Source of the DNA: SIG589 sp045652465 | GTDB taxonomy: Bacteria > Bacillota > Clostridia > Oscillospirales > Acutalibacteraceae | Reading direction: 5' to 3' | NCBI GenBank assembly: GCA_045652465.1 | Contig: JAZRUI010000013.1 | Span: 1 to 63,849, forward strand | Length of the DNA: 63,849 nt | Shown: positions 1-7,142 of the stretch, one piece after another | How positions within the stretch are numbered: position 1 is the first letter of the stretch | Layout: each line of letters begins with the position of its first letter | Notes under the pieces: generated by a model | The model's database searches: none | Seen by the model: only the letters and a program-made list of their open reading frames with translations | What the model was told of the DNA's origin: nothing | Program-made: the position numbers and the translations under genes

Positions 1-260
1 GCGAGCGAAACCTCGTTATATCTTTTATAATCGGGAGGAACGCAAACGAGGTCGGGGCATTTTTTCTTTGCCTGCCATGTTGCTTCGGCGGTTACAACGC
101 CATATTTTTTCGCAAGCTCATTTTTAGCAAGAACGATGCCATGGCGCTGCTCGCTGCTGCCGGTTACGGCGATGGGACAATTTTTTATGGTTGGGTTATC
201 GAGCACTGCGACCGAAGCAAAGAAATTGTTCAAATCGCAATGAAGCACTATTCTATCCGT
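1..260 (-). CDS. dinB: DNA polymerase IV (DinB, Y-family), N-terminal part, cut by window edge
   Basis: The reverse strand reads DRIVLHCDLNNFFASVAVL and continues with a HGIVLAKNELAKKYGV stretch, the typical palm/finger start of bacterial Y-family translesion polymerases. The metal-binding Asp lies in HCDLNNFFAS. Only about 86 codons are in the window. The start is unclear: no ATG, GTG or TTG lies at a good distance from the AAAAGGAGG site. An in-frame ACG (258-260) sits 7 nt after GGAGG and gives the usual xDRIVLHCD start; the first standard start is GTG at 246-248, 19 nt away. A LexA box and a good promoter lie just upstream, so the gene is probably SOS-induced. Family assignment is firm. 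Confidence 0.85.
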
Positions 261-276
261 AACGCCGCCTCCTTTT

Positions 277-290
277 AGAACACTTGTTCT
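277..290. promoter_or_regulatory. LexA (DinR) operator, SOS box
   Basis: The perfect palindrome AGAACACTTGTTCT contains GAAC-N4-GTTC, the core of the Gram-positive LexA/Cheo box. It lies between the -10 of the dinB promoter and its ribosome binding site, where a repressor would block transcription. Confidence 0.8.
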
Positions 291-295
291 TATGT

Positions 296-324
296 ATTTT
301 AGCACACTCGGCGGGGTTTGTAAA
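296..324 (-). promoter_or_regulatory. dinB promoter
   Basis: On the minus strand, -35 TTTACA (319-324) and -10 TAAAAT (296-301) are 17 bp apart, followed at once by the LexA box. Confidence 0.7.
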
Positions 325-335
325 GCCGTAATTTA

Positions 336-364
336 TTGACAATTTTAAAGTTTTATGGCATTAT
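336..364 (+). promoter_or_regulatory. Promoter for the flavoprotein pair
   Basis: TTGACA (336-341) is followed after 17 bp by CATTAT (359-364), a 4/6 match to the -10 consensus. The ATG is 28 bp further on. Confidence 0.5.
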
Positions 365-392
365 GAAATTTAAAGAAAACGGTGGTGAAATT

Positions 393-1607
393 ATGTTTTT
401 TGATATATGCATAATTGGCGGAGGCGCGGCAGGAATGATGGCCGCCATAACCGCTAAAGAGGCTAACCCCAGCCTTAACATTTGCCTTGTTGAACAGCTC
501 GACCGCGTTGGAAAAAAGATAGCTCTTACGGGTAATGGTCGCTGCAACATCACAAATAAAAACATAACCGCGGATAACTACTATGGTAGGAATCCGCTAT
601 TCGCCATGCCGTTTTTTGCAAGTTTTTCGCAAGCCGACACCTGCGCTTTTTTCGAGCGACTGGGCGTTCCCGTTATTTTCGAAGGCGACAAGGGCTATCC
701 CCGCTCCCTTCAGGCGGCAAGCGTTGTTGACGCGCTTCGTTTTAGAATTGATGAGCTTGGAATCGAAACTTTCTTTGGAAACGCTGTTACCGATATAACC
801 AAGAAGGGCGAGGATTTTATCATCCTCGGAGAAACAAAGATAAGCGCCAAAGCGGTTATTATTGCGGCAGGACTTTTATCGGGCGGACCGAAGCTCGGCA
901 GCGATGGAAAAATGCTGGAAATTTTAGGCAAAAAGCTGCAGTTTTCCAAGCCTTCGCCCGCTATCGTTCAGCTTAAAACCGATACTGATTTTGTTCGCCA
1001 GCTTAAGGGCGTTAAGGTTGATGCCGAGGTTAAACTTTTGCGCGGCGGCAAGCCTATAAAACAGGATTTCGGCGAAACTCTTTTTTGCGATTATGGGCTT
1101 TCGGGCCCTCCCATTTTGCAGGTTTCGGGACTCGCAAAGGTTGGCGATGAAATCGTTTTAGACCTTATGCACGATTATGACTTCGATTCGCTTTGTTCCC
1201 TTCTTATCGGCCGAAGAAAATCGCTTTCTTCCCGCAAGAACGATGAGTTTTTATCGGGACTTATAAACAAGCGACTCGGTCAGGTTATTTTAAAAAGAGC
1301 GGGGCTTTCGCTCTCGGATGAGGTTTCCTCTATAAGCGATGCCGCCATCAAGAAAATTTGCGCGGTTGCCAAAGGCTTTAAGTGCGCCGTTTTGGGCAAC
1401 ACAGGTTTTACCAATTCGCAGGTTTCGATGGGCGGAATTTATACCGACCAGCTCGATAGCAAAACCCTGATGGTTAAGCGCATTCCGGGACTTTTCACCT
1501 GCGGCGAAATGGTTGATATTACGGGCGACTGCGGCGGCTATAACCTGCAATGGGCTTGGTCGAGCGGATATGCTGCTGCGCTTGGAGCCGTGGAGTTTTT
1601 AAAATGA
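393..1607 (+). CDS. NAD(P)/FAD-dependent oxidoreductase, YhiN/BaiN (HI0933) family
   Basis: A 404-residue flavoprotein. It starts with a dinucleotide-binding motif (DICIIGGGAAGMMAA), has the family motif GKKIALTGNGRCNITN near residues 45-60, and ends with GLFTCGEMVDITGDCGGYNLQWAWSSGYAA, which binds FAD. This is the HI0933-like family; the substrate is usually unknown, and some members are annotated as aminoacetone oxidase or bile-acid enzymes. The ATG at 393 was chosen because it follows GGTGGTGAAATT and directly starts the Rossmann fold; the upstream in-frame TTG at 336 falls in the promoter. It overlaps the next flavoprotein by ATGA, so the two are probably translationally coupled. Confidence 0.85.
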   Translation: MFFDICIIGGGAAGMMAAITAKEANPSLNICLVEQLDRVGKKIALTGNGRCNITNKNITADNYYGRNPLFAMPFFASFSQADTCAFFERLGVPVIFEGDKGYPRSLQAASVVDALRFRIDELGIETFFGNAVTDITKKGEDFIILGETKISAKAVIIAAGLLSGGPKLGSDGKMLEILGKKLQFSKPSPAIVQLKTDTDFVRQLKGVKVDAEVKLLRGGKPIKQDFGETLFCDYGLSGPPILQVSGLAKVGDEIVLDLMHDYDFDSLCSLLIGRRKSLSSRKNDEFLSGLINKRLGQVILKRAGLSLSDEVSSISDAAIKKICAVAKGFKCAVLGNTGFTNSQVSMGGIYTDQLDSKTLMVKRIPGLFTCGEMVDITGDCGGYNLQWAWSSGYAAALGAVEFLK

Positions 1608-3187
1608 TAATAATTAACGATATTCACATTCCTCTCGATGCGATAGACTGCGACTTAAAAGCAGTTGTTGCAAAGGAGCTTAAAATAAGCCAAAAGAACA
1701 TTGAATGCGCATCGCTTTACCGCAAATCGGTTGATGCGCGCAAAAAGGAAGATGTTCATTTTTGCTGTTCGATTATCGCCAAGGTTTCGGGCGATGAATC
1801 GTCGGCGGTTAAGCGCTCCAAAAAAGCGCGAATTTTCAGCGAAGAAAAATATAGCTGGCAGCGCGGACTTTCCGCATCTATCCGCCCCGTTATCGTTGGT
1901 TTCGGTCCTGCGGGAATGTTTGCGGCGCTGACCCTCGCTCGCGCGGGACTTTGCCCCATTGTTATTGAACGCGGCGAGGATGTTGATAAAAGGCAAAAAT
2001 CGGTCAATGAGTTTTTTGCAGGCGGAGCGCTTTGCCCTGAATCCAATGTTCAGTTTGGCGAAGGCGGCGCAGGCACATTCTCGGACGGCAAGCTCAACAC
2101 GGGCATTAAAAACATCCGTTGCCGAGCCGTGCTCGAAGAGTTTGCAGGGTTTGGAGCTGACCCGAAAATCCTCGTTGATGCCAAGCCCCATGTTGGAACC
2201 GATAGGCTGGTTAAAATCGTTAAAAACCTTCGCGAAGAGGTTATTTCTTTAGGCGGCGAGGTTAGATTTTCGCATAGGCTTGATAGCATAAAGGCCGAAA
2301 ACGGAATCCTCTCCGAAATCACCGTTTCACATGAAGGAAAACGCGAAACTCTCCCCTGCTCCTGCCTTATTTTAGCAACGGGACATTCGGCGAGAGATAC
2401 ATTTTATATGCTCGGCGAGAACAAAATTGATATGGAGCGAAAGCCCTTCTCGGTTGGTGCAAGAATTGAGCATAAGCGCGCCGATATTGATAGAGCGCTT
2501 TACGGCAATTTTGCGGGGCATCCCGCCCTTGGTGCCGCCGATTATAAGCTCGCTGCCCATCTTAAAAACGGCAAGGGTGTTTATTCGTTTTGTATGTGTC
2601 CCGGCGGCGTTGTTGTTAACGCTTCGAGCGAAGAGGGCGCCATTGCGGTTAACGGAATGAGTTATGCCGCGAGAGATTCGGAAAATTCCAACAGCGCCAT
2701 CCTTGCGGATATTCGACCCGAAGAGTTTGAAGGCGATGATGTTTTCGCAGGAATAAAGCTGCAAAAAGCCATTGAAGAAAAGGCTTTCTCGATTGGAAAC
2801 GGCGCAGTTCCGACCGAATATCTCGGAACCATTTTGGGCAAAGAAACCAATAGCGAAAAAGCGGTTTCGCCCTCGGTTTTACCGCGCACCGTCGAATGCG
2901 ATATTAAGGAAGTTTTGCCCTCGGAAATTGCCGATTCACTTATTGAGGGAATAAGCATTTTTGGCAGGAAAATCGAAGGCTTTGACAGCCCGAATGCGCT
3001 TCTAACCTTCCCCGAAACCCGCTCATCCTCGCCTATTAGAATTCTAAGGGATGAAACCCTCCAATCGCCCGCTGCAAAGGGACTTTTCCCCTGCGGCGAA
3101 GGAGCAGGATATGCAGGCGGAATTATGTCGGCTGCGGTTGACGGAATCAAGACCGCCGAGGCGGTTATAGCGGCTCTTTGCCAATAA
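1604..3187 (+). CDS. FAD-dependent dehydrogenase, COG2509 family
   Basis: A 527-residue protein. Residues 1-90 form a small N-terminal domain typical of COG2509 proteins, followed by VIVGFGPAGMFAALTLARAG (FAD binding) near residue 95 and FGEGGAGTFSDGKLNTGIKN, the family hallmark. The C-terminus GLFPCGEGAGYAGGIMSAAVDGIKTAEAV closes the FAD site. Function in vivo is not known for the family. The start is the ATG that overlaps the stop of the upstream flavoprotein (ATGA). A hairpin terminator follows at 3201. Confidence 0.85.
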   Translation: MIIINDIHIPLDAIDCDLKAVVAKELKISQKNIECASLYRKSVDARKKEDVHFCCSIIAKVSGDESSAVKRSKKARIFSEEKYSWQRGLSASIRPVIVGFGPAGMFAALTLARAGLCPIVIERGEDVDKRQKSVNEFFAGGALCPESNVQFGEGGAGTFSDGKLNTGIKNIRCRAVLEEFAGFGADPKILVDAKPHVGTDRLVKIVKNLREEVISLGGEVRFSHRLDSIKAENGILSEITVSHEGKRETLPCSCLILATGHSARDTFYMLGENKIDMERKPFSVGARIEHKRADIDRALYGNFAGHPALGAADYKLAAHLKNGKGVYSFCMCPGGVVVNASSEEGAIAVNGMSYAARDSENSNSAILADIRPEEFEGDDVFAGIKLQKAIEEKAFSIGNGAVPTEYLGTILGKETNSEKAVSPSVLPRTVECDIKEVLPSEIADSLIEGISIFGRKIEGFDSPNALLTFPETRSSSPIRILRDETLQSPAAKGLFPCGEGAGYAGGIMSAAVDGIKTAEAVIAALCQ

Positions 3188-3740
3188 ACGCATCCACAAC
3201 GGAGCACCTCTCAAAAAGGTGTTCCGTTTTTATTTTTTCATCCTCCCTGTTTTCTCTCTCGGCGCTAATCAAAATCCCAAGTTTCCCTGTTTTCAGTTCG
3301 AAAAATTCGGTTCCTTTTATATCCTTCAATGCCTTTGAGCGGGGCGCTTTTTTCGCCTGCGCCGCAGTTATTAAAACAAAATTTTCGGCGGCATAAAACG
3401 AAACCTCCGCCCCGCTTTTTATGGATGCCAACATCTCCAAAACGGCGATTTGATAAAGTCGGAGATTGATTTTATAAACGCCGCTTCCCCTAAGGCAAAA
3501 GGAAAGAAAAATATCCCGAAGCGCAAGATGAAGGCAGGCGGCGCAAAAAAGCTCCTCGGTTCTCGCTTTTAAATCAAAATATCCAACAAAATTTTCCGAG
3601 CAATTCCTCCCCTCATACAAAAATATTTTTTGCAAGGCTCTACGCTCTTTTTGAGAAAATCCGCGTTTTAATATTCTATTTGTTAAACGCTCGCGCATAA
3701 AGGCGGCTTTTCTCTCATGGATTTTAACTGAAAACGGCAT
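3165..3740 (-). CDS. Hypothetical protein; possible TilS C-terminal-like remnant
   Basis: A 191-residue protein with no confident family. An ATG preceded by GAGG 7 nt upstream and a TATTAT -10 about 20 bp before it support a real gene, and its codon use matches the neighbours. The segment from HLALRDIFLSFCLRG to VSFYAAENFVLITAA faintly recalls the middle domain of tRNA(Ile)-lysidine synthase, where an LALR helix is followed by a glycine and hydrophobic strand. The ATP-pyrophosphatase domain with SGGxDS is absent, so at most this is a fragment. Its last 23 bases overlap the convergent COG2509 gene and its 3' end encodes that gene's terminator. Confidence 0.5.
   Translation of the reverse strand: MPFSVKIHERKAAFMRERLTNRILKRGFSQKERRALQKIFLYEGRNCSENFVGYFDLKARTEELFCAACLHLALRDIFLSFCLRGSGVYKINLRLYQIAVLEMLASIKSGAEVSFYAAENFVLITAAQAKKAPRSKALKDIKGTEFFELKTGKLGILISAERENREDEKIKTEHLFERCSVVDAFIGKEPL
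3201..3237 (+). terminator. Rho-independent terminator of the flavoprotein pair
   Basis: GGAGCACCT pairs with AAGGTGTTCC around a short loop and is followed by GTTTTTATTTTTT. It lies inside the 3' end of the convergent gene at 3165-3740. Confidence 0.7.
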
Positions 3741-3830
3741 ATTTTTTCCTCATTTTCTATAATATAGAGCCCTCTTTGAGCATCATTTACGGATAAAATC
3801 AACAGTTTTGTTAAATTAATGACAAAATGC

Positions 3831-3859
3831 TTGCAAAATTAGAAACTTTGGGTTAAAAT
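3831..3859 (+). promoter_or_regulatory. gap promoter
   Basis: TTGCAA (3831-3836), a 17-bp spacer and TAAAAT (3854-3859), then AGGAGG at 3877-3882 before the ATG at 3891. Confidence 0.7.
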
Positions 3860-3890
3860 ACTCTTGTAAAAATTTTAGGAGGTTTTTCCA

Positions 3891-4904
3891 ATGGTTAAAG
3901 TTGCTATTAATGGTTTTGGACGTATCGGCCGTCTGGCTTTCCGTCAGATGTTCGGTGCTGAGGGCTACGAAATCGTAGCTATCAACGATCTTACCAGCCC
4001 CGCTATGCTCGCTCATCTTCTTAAGTACGATTCCGCTCAGGGTCGTTACGCTAAGGCTGACACCGTAGTTGCAGGCGAAGACAGCATCACTGTTGACGGT
4101 AAGACCATCAAAATCTATGCTGAGAAGAATGCTGCCGACCTCCCCTGGGGCGAAATCGGCGTTGATGTTGTTCTCGAGTGCACAGGTTTCTACTGCTCTA
4201 AGGAAAAGAGCCAGGCTCACATTGATGCCGGCGCTAAGAAGGTTGTTATTTCTGCTCCCGCAGGCAATGACCTTAAGACTGTTGTTTTCAGCGTAAACGA
4301 GGATACTCTTACCGCTGATGACACCATCATCTCGGCTGCATCCTGCACCACCAACTGCCTTGCTCCCATGGCTAAGGCTCTCAATGATTACGCTCCCATC
4401 CAGAGCGGTATCATGACCACCGTTCACGCTTACACCGGCGACCAGATGGTTCTCGACGGTCCGCACAGAAAGGGCGACCTCCGTCGTGCTCGTGCTGCTG
4501 CTGCTAACATCGTTCCTAACTCCACCGGCGCTGCTAAGGCTATCGGTCTTGTTATTCCGGAACTCAACGGCAAGCTCATCGGTTCCGCACAGCGCGTTCC
4601 CGTTCCGACCGGTTCTACCACCCTTCTCGTTGCTGTTGTTAAGGGCAAGGATGTTACCAAGGAAGGCGTTAACGCTGCTATGAAGGCTGCTTCTTCTGCT
4701 TCCTTCGGCTACACTGAGGAAGAGCTCGTTTCTTCCGATATCGTTGGTATCACCTATGGTTCTCTCTTCGATGCTACCCAGACCATGGTTGCAAAGATTG
4801 ATGATGACACCTATCAGGTACAGGTTGTTTCCTGGTATGACAACGAGAATTCTTACACCAGCCAGATGGTTCGTACCATTAAGTACTTCGCTGAGTTGGC
4901 ATAA
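3891..4904 (+). CDS. gap: Glyceraldehyde-3-phosphate dehydrogenase, type I
   Basis: A 337-residue enzyme that converts glyceraldehyde-3-phosphate, phosphate and NAD+ to 1,3-bisphosphoglycerate. NAD binding is shown by VAINGFGRIGRLAFRQ at the start, and the catalytic motif SCTTNCLAP places the nucleophilic Cys at about residue 152. The conserved HAYTGDQ and WYDNENSYTSQMV motifs are present. Length is normal. Codon use is strongly biased, as expected for a highly expressed gene. It has its own promoter and terminator and is convergent with enolase, another glycolytic gene, sharing the terminator between them. Confidence 0.97.
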   Translation: MVKVAINGFGRIGRLAFRQMFGAEGYEIVAINDLTSPAMLAHLLKYDSAQGRYAKADTVVAGEDSITVDGKTIKIYAEKNAADLPWGEIGVDVVLECTGFYCSKEKSQAHIDAGAKKVVISAPAGNDLKTVVFSVNEDTLTADDTIISAASCTTNCLAPMAKALNDYAPIQSGIMTTVHAYTGDQMVLDGPHRKGDLRRARAAAANIVPNSTGAAKAIGLVIPELNGKLIGSAQRVPVPTGSTTLLVAVVKGKDVTKEGVNAAMKAASSASFGYTEEELVSSDIVGITYGSLFDATQTMVAKIDDDTYQVQVVSWYDNENSYTSQMVRTIKYFAELA

Positions 4905-4923
4905 GATAATCAACTTAAAAACA

Positions 4924-4957
4924 AAAAACGCTCTGCTCCCGCAGAGCGTTTTTTTAT
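4924..4957. terminator. Bidirectional terminator between gap and eno
   Basis: AAAAACGCTCTGC-tccc-GCAGAGCGTTTTTTT is a perfect stem with an A-run before and a T-run after, so it can end both convergent transcripts. Confidence 0.9.
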
Positions 4958-4962
4958 TTTGC

Positions 4963-6201
4963 TTAAAGCTCGCTTTCTATCATTAACAGGCGGTTATATT
5001 TTGCGGTGCGTTCCCCTCTTGCGGGAGCGCCCGTTTTTATTCTTGCGGCATTTATTCCAACCGCTAAATCGGCAATGGTTGTGTCCTCGGTTTCGCCGGA
5101 GCGATGAGAAACAACAACCTGGTAGCCATGATATTTTGCAACCTTGATAACATTTATGGTTTCGCTCAAGGTTCCGATTTGGTTGGGCTTAATGAGGATG
5201 CTGTTGGCGGATTTGAAATGGATTCCCTTGCGAAGGCGCTCTTCATTGGTCACGAACAAATCATCGCCAACGAGGTTTAAATCGTTGCCCAAAACATCGG
5301 TCATTCGCTCCCAATTTCGCCAGTCGTTTTCGCCCAGTCCATCTTCAATGGAGATTATCGGATATTTCTTCATCATATCCTTATACATCGAAATCAGCTG
5401 CTCGCCGCCGAGTGCAATTCCGCGTTTGGGCATAACATATTCTCCTTCGCCCTTTGCCCAGCCGCTTGCCGCAACATCGAGGGCAATTTTAACATCCTCG
5501 GTGCTGTAACCCGCATTCTCGATAGCATCAATAATCAGTTCGATAGCCTCGCTGTCATCGGAGAGATTAGGCGCATATCCACCCTCATCGCCAACGCCTG
5601 TGTCAAGGCCGTGTTTCTTTAGCATTTTGCCCAATGTTTGATAGATTTCGCTGCCCATTCTAACCGCCTCGCGCATACTCGAAGCGCCGATGGGAACTAT
5701 CATAAATTCCTGAATATCGATATTGTTGGCAGCATGGGCTCCGCCGTTTAAAATATTCATCATAGGGGTTGGCATCCAACTGCCCGAAAAGCCGCCTATA
5801 TAGCGATAAAGCGGCATTTTATAGGATGCGGCGGCAGCCTTGGCGCAGGCAAGCGACACTGCCAAAATTGCGTTGGCTCCGAGGCGAGATTTGTTCTCGG
5901 TTCCATCCAAGGCGCAAAGGATTTTATCCACCCGCGACTGCTTATGCGCACAAAGGCCCGTCAGCGCGCGGCAAATTTCGCCGTTTATCCCCTCAACCGC
6001 CTTTTTAACGCCCTTGCCGAAAAATTCGCTCTTATCTCCGTCGCGCAGCTCATAGGCTTCATATTCCCCCGTTGATGCGCCCGACGGAGCAATAGCGAAG
6101 CCAACGCTGCCGTCGGCAAGCTCTACCCTCGCGGCAACGGTCGGGTTGGCTCTTGAATCGATTAATTCCATTCCGTTTATGTTTTTAATCTCTGTGTTCA
6201 T
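4963..6201 (-). CDS. eno: Enolase
   Basis: A 412-residue enzyme that converts 2-phosphoglycerate to phosphoenolpyruvate. Visible motifs are GASTGEYEAYELRD (mobile loop), GVGDEGGYAPNL, SIEDGLGENDW, LVGDDLFVTN and VSHRSGETEDTTIADLAVG, which cover the metal ligands and catalytic Glu/Lys region. The ATG at 6199-6201 follows GGAGGT by 8 nt and gives the normal N-terminus (INGMELIDSRANPTV). It is slightly shorter than the usual 430 residues. It is transcribed toward gap. Confidence 0.97.
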   Translation of the reverse strand: MNTEIKNINGMELIDSRANPTVAARVELADGSVGFAIAPSGASTGEYEAYELRDGDKSEFFGKGVKKAVEGINGEICRALTGLCAHKQSRVDKILCALDGTENKSRLGANAILAVSLACAKAAAASYKMPLYRYIGGFSGSWMPTPMMNILNGGAHAANNIDIQEFMIVPIGASSMREAVRMGSEIYQTLGKMLKKHGLDTGVGDEGGYAPNLSDDSEAIELIIDAIENAGYSTEDVKIALDVAASGWAKGEGEYVMPKRGIALGGEQLISMYKDMMKKYPIISIEDGLGENDWRNWERMTDVLGNDLNLVGDDLFVTNEERLRKGIHFKSANSILIKPNQIGTLSETINVIKVAKYHGYQVVVSHRSGETEDTTIADLAVGINAARIKTGAPARGERTAKYNRLLMIESEL

Positions 6202-6305
6202 ATTTTCTACCTCCAAAAGCAGTATTCCCTGCATAAGGGAATTTTTTCACGAAGTTTTGTTGTATTTTTTTAAAGTTGCCACTTTTATTTTGGCGGATTA
6301 TATGT

Positions 6306-6311
6306 TATAAT
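6306..6311 (+). promoter_or_regulatory. Candidate -10 box for rlmB
   Basis: An exact TATAAT lies 47 bp before the rlmB ATG. No good -35 is seen at 16-18 bp, so only the -10 is marked. Confidence 0.4.
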
Positions 6312-6352
6312 ATAGCTAATTATAATTACTTATAGGTTTTGAAGGGGTTTTT

Positions 6353-7102
6353 ATGAACGAAAACACAAGTGGTTCTAACATAATTGCAGGTCGCAACGCG
6401 GTTCTCGAGGCTATTCGCTCGGGTCGCGAAATCGACCGTCTTATAGTTGCTCACGGCACCGAAGGCGGCTCGGTTACCGCCATTATTGCAAAATGCAAGC
6501 AAAAGGGCATTCTCATTAAAGAAGTTTCTCCCCAAAAGCTTGATTATCTTTGCGGCGGTGCGGTTCATCAGGGCGTTGCCGTTATGATAGCCTCTCATAA
6601 ATACTGCGAGGTCAGCGATATTTTGGCGCTGGCGGAAGAGAGAAAAGAACCGCCCTTCATCATCATTTGCGATGAAATTGAAGACCCGCACAATCTCGGC
6701 GCAATCATCAGAACTGCCGAGGCCTGCGGAGTTCACGGAATCATTATTCCCGAAAGAAGAAGCGCTTCCCTTAATATGACAGTTGCAAAATCGGCAAGCG
6801 GAGCGCTCGAATATATGCTCGTTGCAAGGGTTACCAACATTGCGAACACCATTGACACACTCAAAGAACACGGCGTTTGGGTTTACGGCGCCGATATGGG
6901 CGGAAGCGACCGCCACAGCTTTGATTTCAAGGGTGCATCGGCAATCGTTATCGGTAACGAAGGCAAGGGTATCGGCAGGTTGGTTGCTAAAAAATGCGAC
7001 GGAATTGTTAGCCTGCCGATGTATGGCAAAATCAACTCGCTTAACGCTTCGGTTGCCGCAGGCGTTTTGATGTATGAGGTTGCCGACCAACGAAACAAAT
7101 AA
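6353..7102 (+). CDS. rlmB: 23S rRNA (guanosine-2'-O-)-methyltransferase, TrmH/SpoU family
   Basis: A 249-residue SPOUT methyltransferase. The N-terminal L30e-like substrate-binding domain begins IIAGRNAVLEAIRSGREID. The C-terminal knot has DEIEDPHNLGAIIRTAEACG (motif 1, catalytic Asn/Arg), IVIGNEGKGIGRLV (motif 2) and LPMYGKINSLNASVAAGVLMYE (motif 3), which bind S-adenosylmethionine. It most likely methylates G2251 of 23S rRNA; a tRNA target cannot be excluded. GAAGGGG precedes the ATG. Confidence 0.92.
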   Translation: MNENTSGSNIIAGRNAVLEAIRSGREIDRLIVAHGTEGGSVTAIIAKCKQKGILIKEVSPQKLDYLCGGAVHQGVAVMIASHKYCEVSDILALAEERKEPPFIIICDEIEDPHNLGAIIRTAEACGVHGIIIPERRSASLNMTVAKSASGALEYMLVARVTNIANTIDTLKEHGVWVYGADMGGSDRHSFDFKGASAIVIGNEGKGIGRLVAKKCDGIVSLPMYGKINSLNASVAAGVLMYEVADQRNK

Positions 7103-7142
7103 TTCTTTTTCTAACTATACTTTAGGGGGACAAATTCAAGTT

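Noticed and set aside
3816..4913. 365-codon open frame antisense to gap
   Set aside because: It mirrors the strongly biased codons of gap, has no ribosome binding site and resembles no family.
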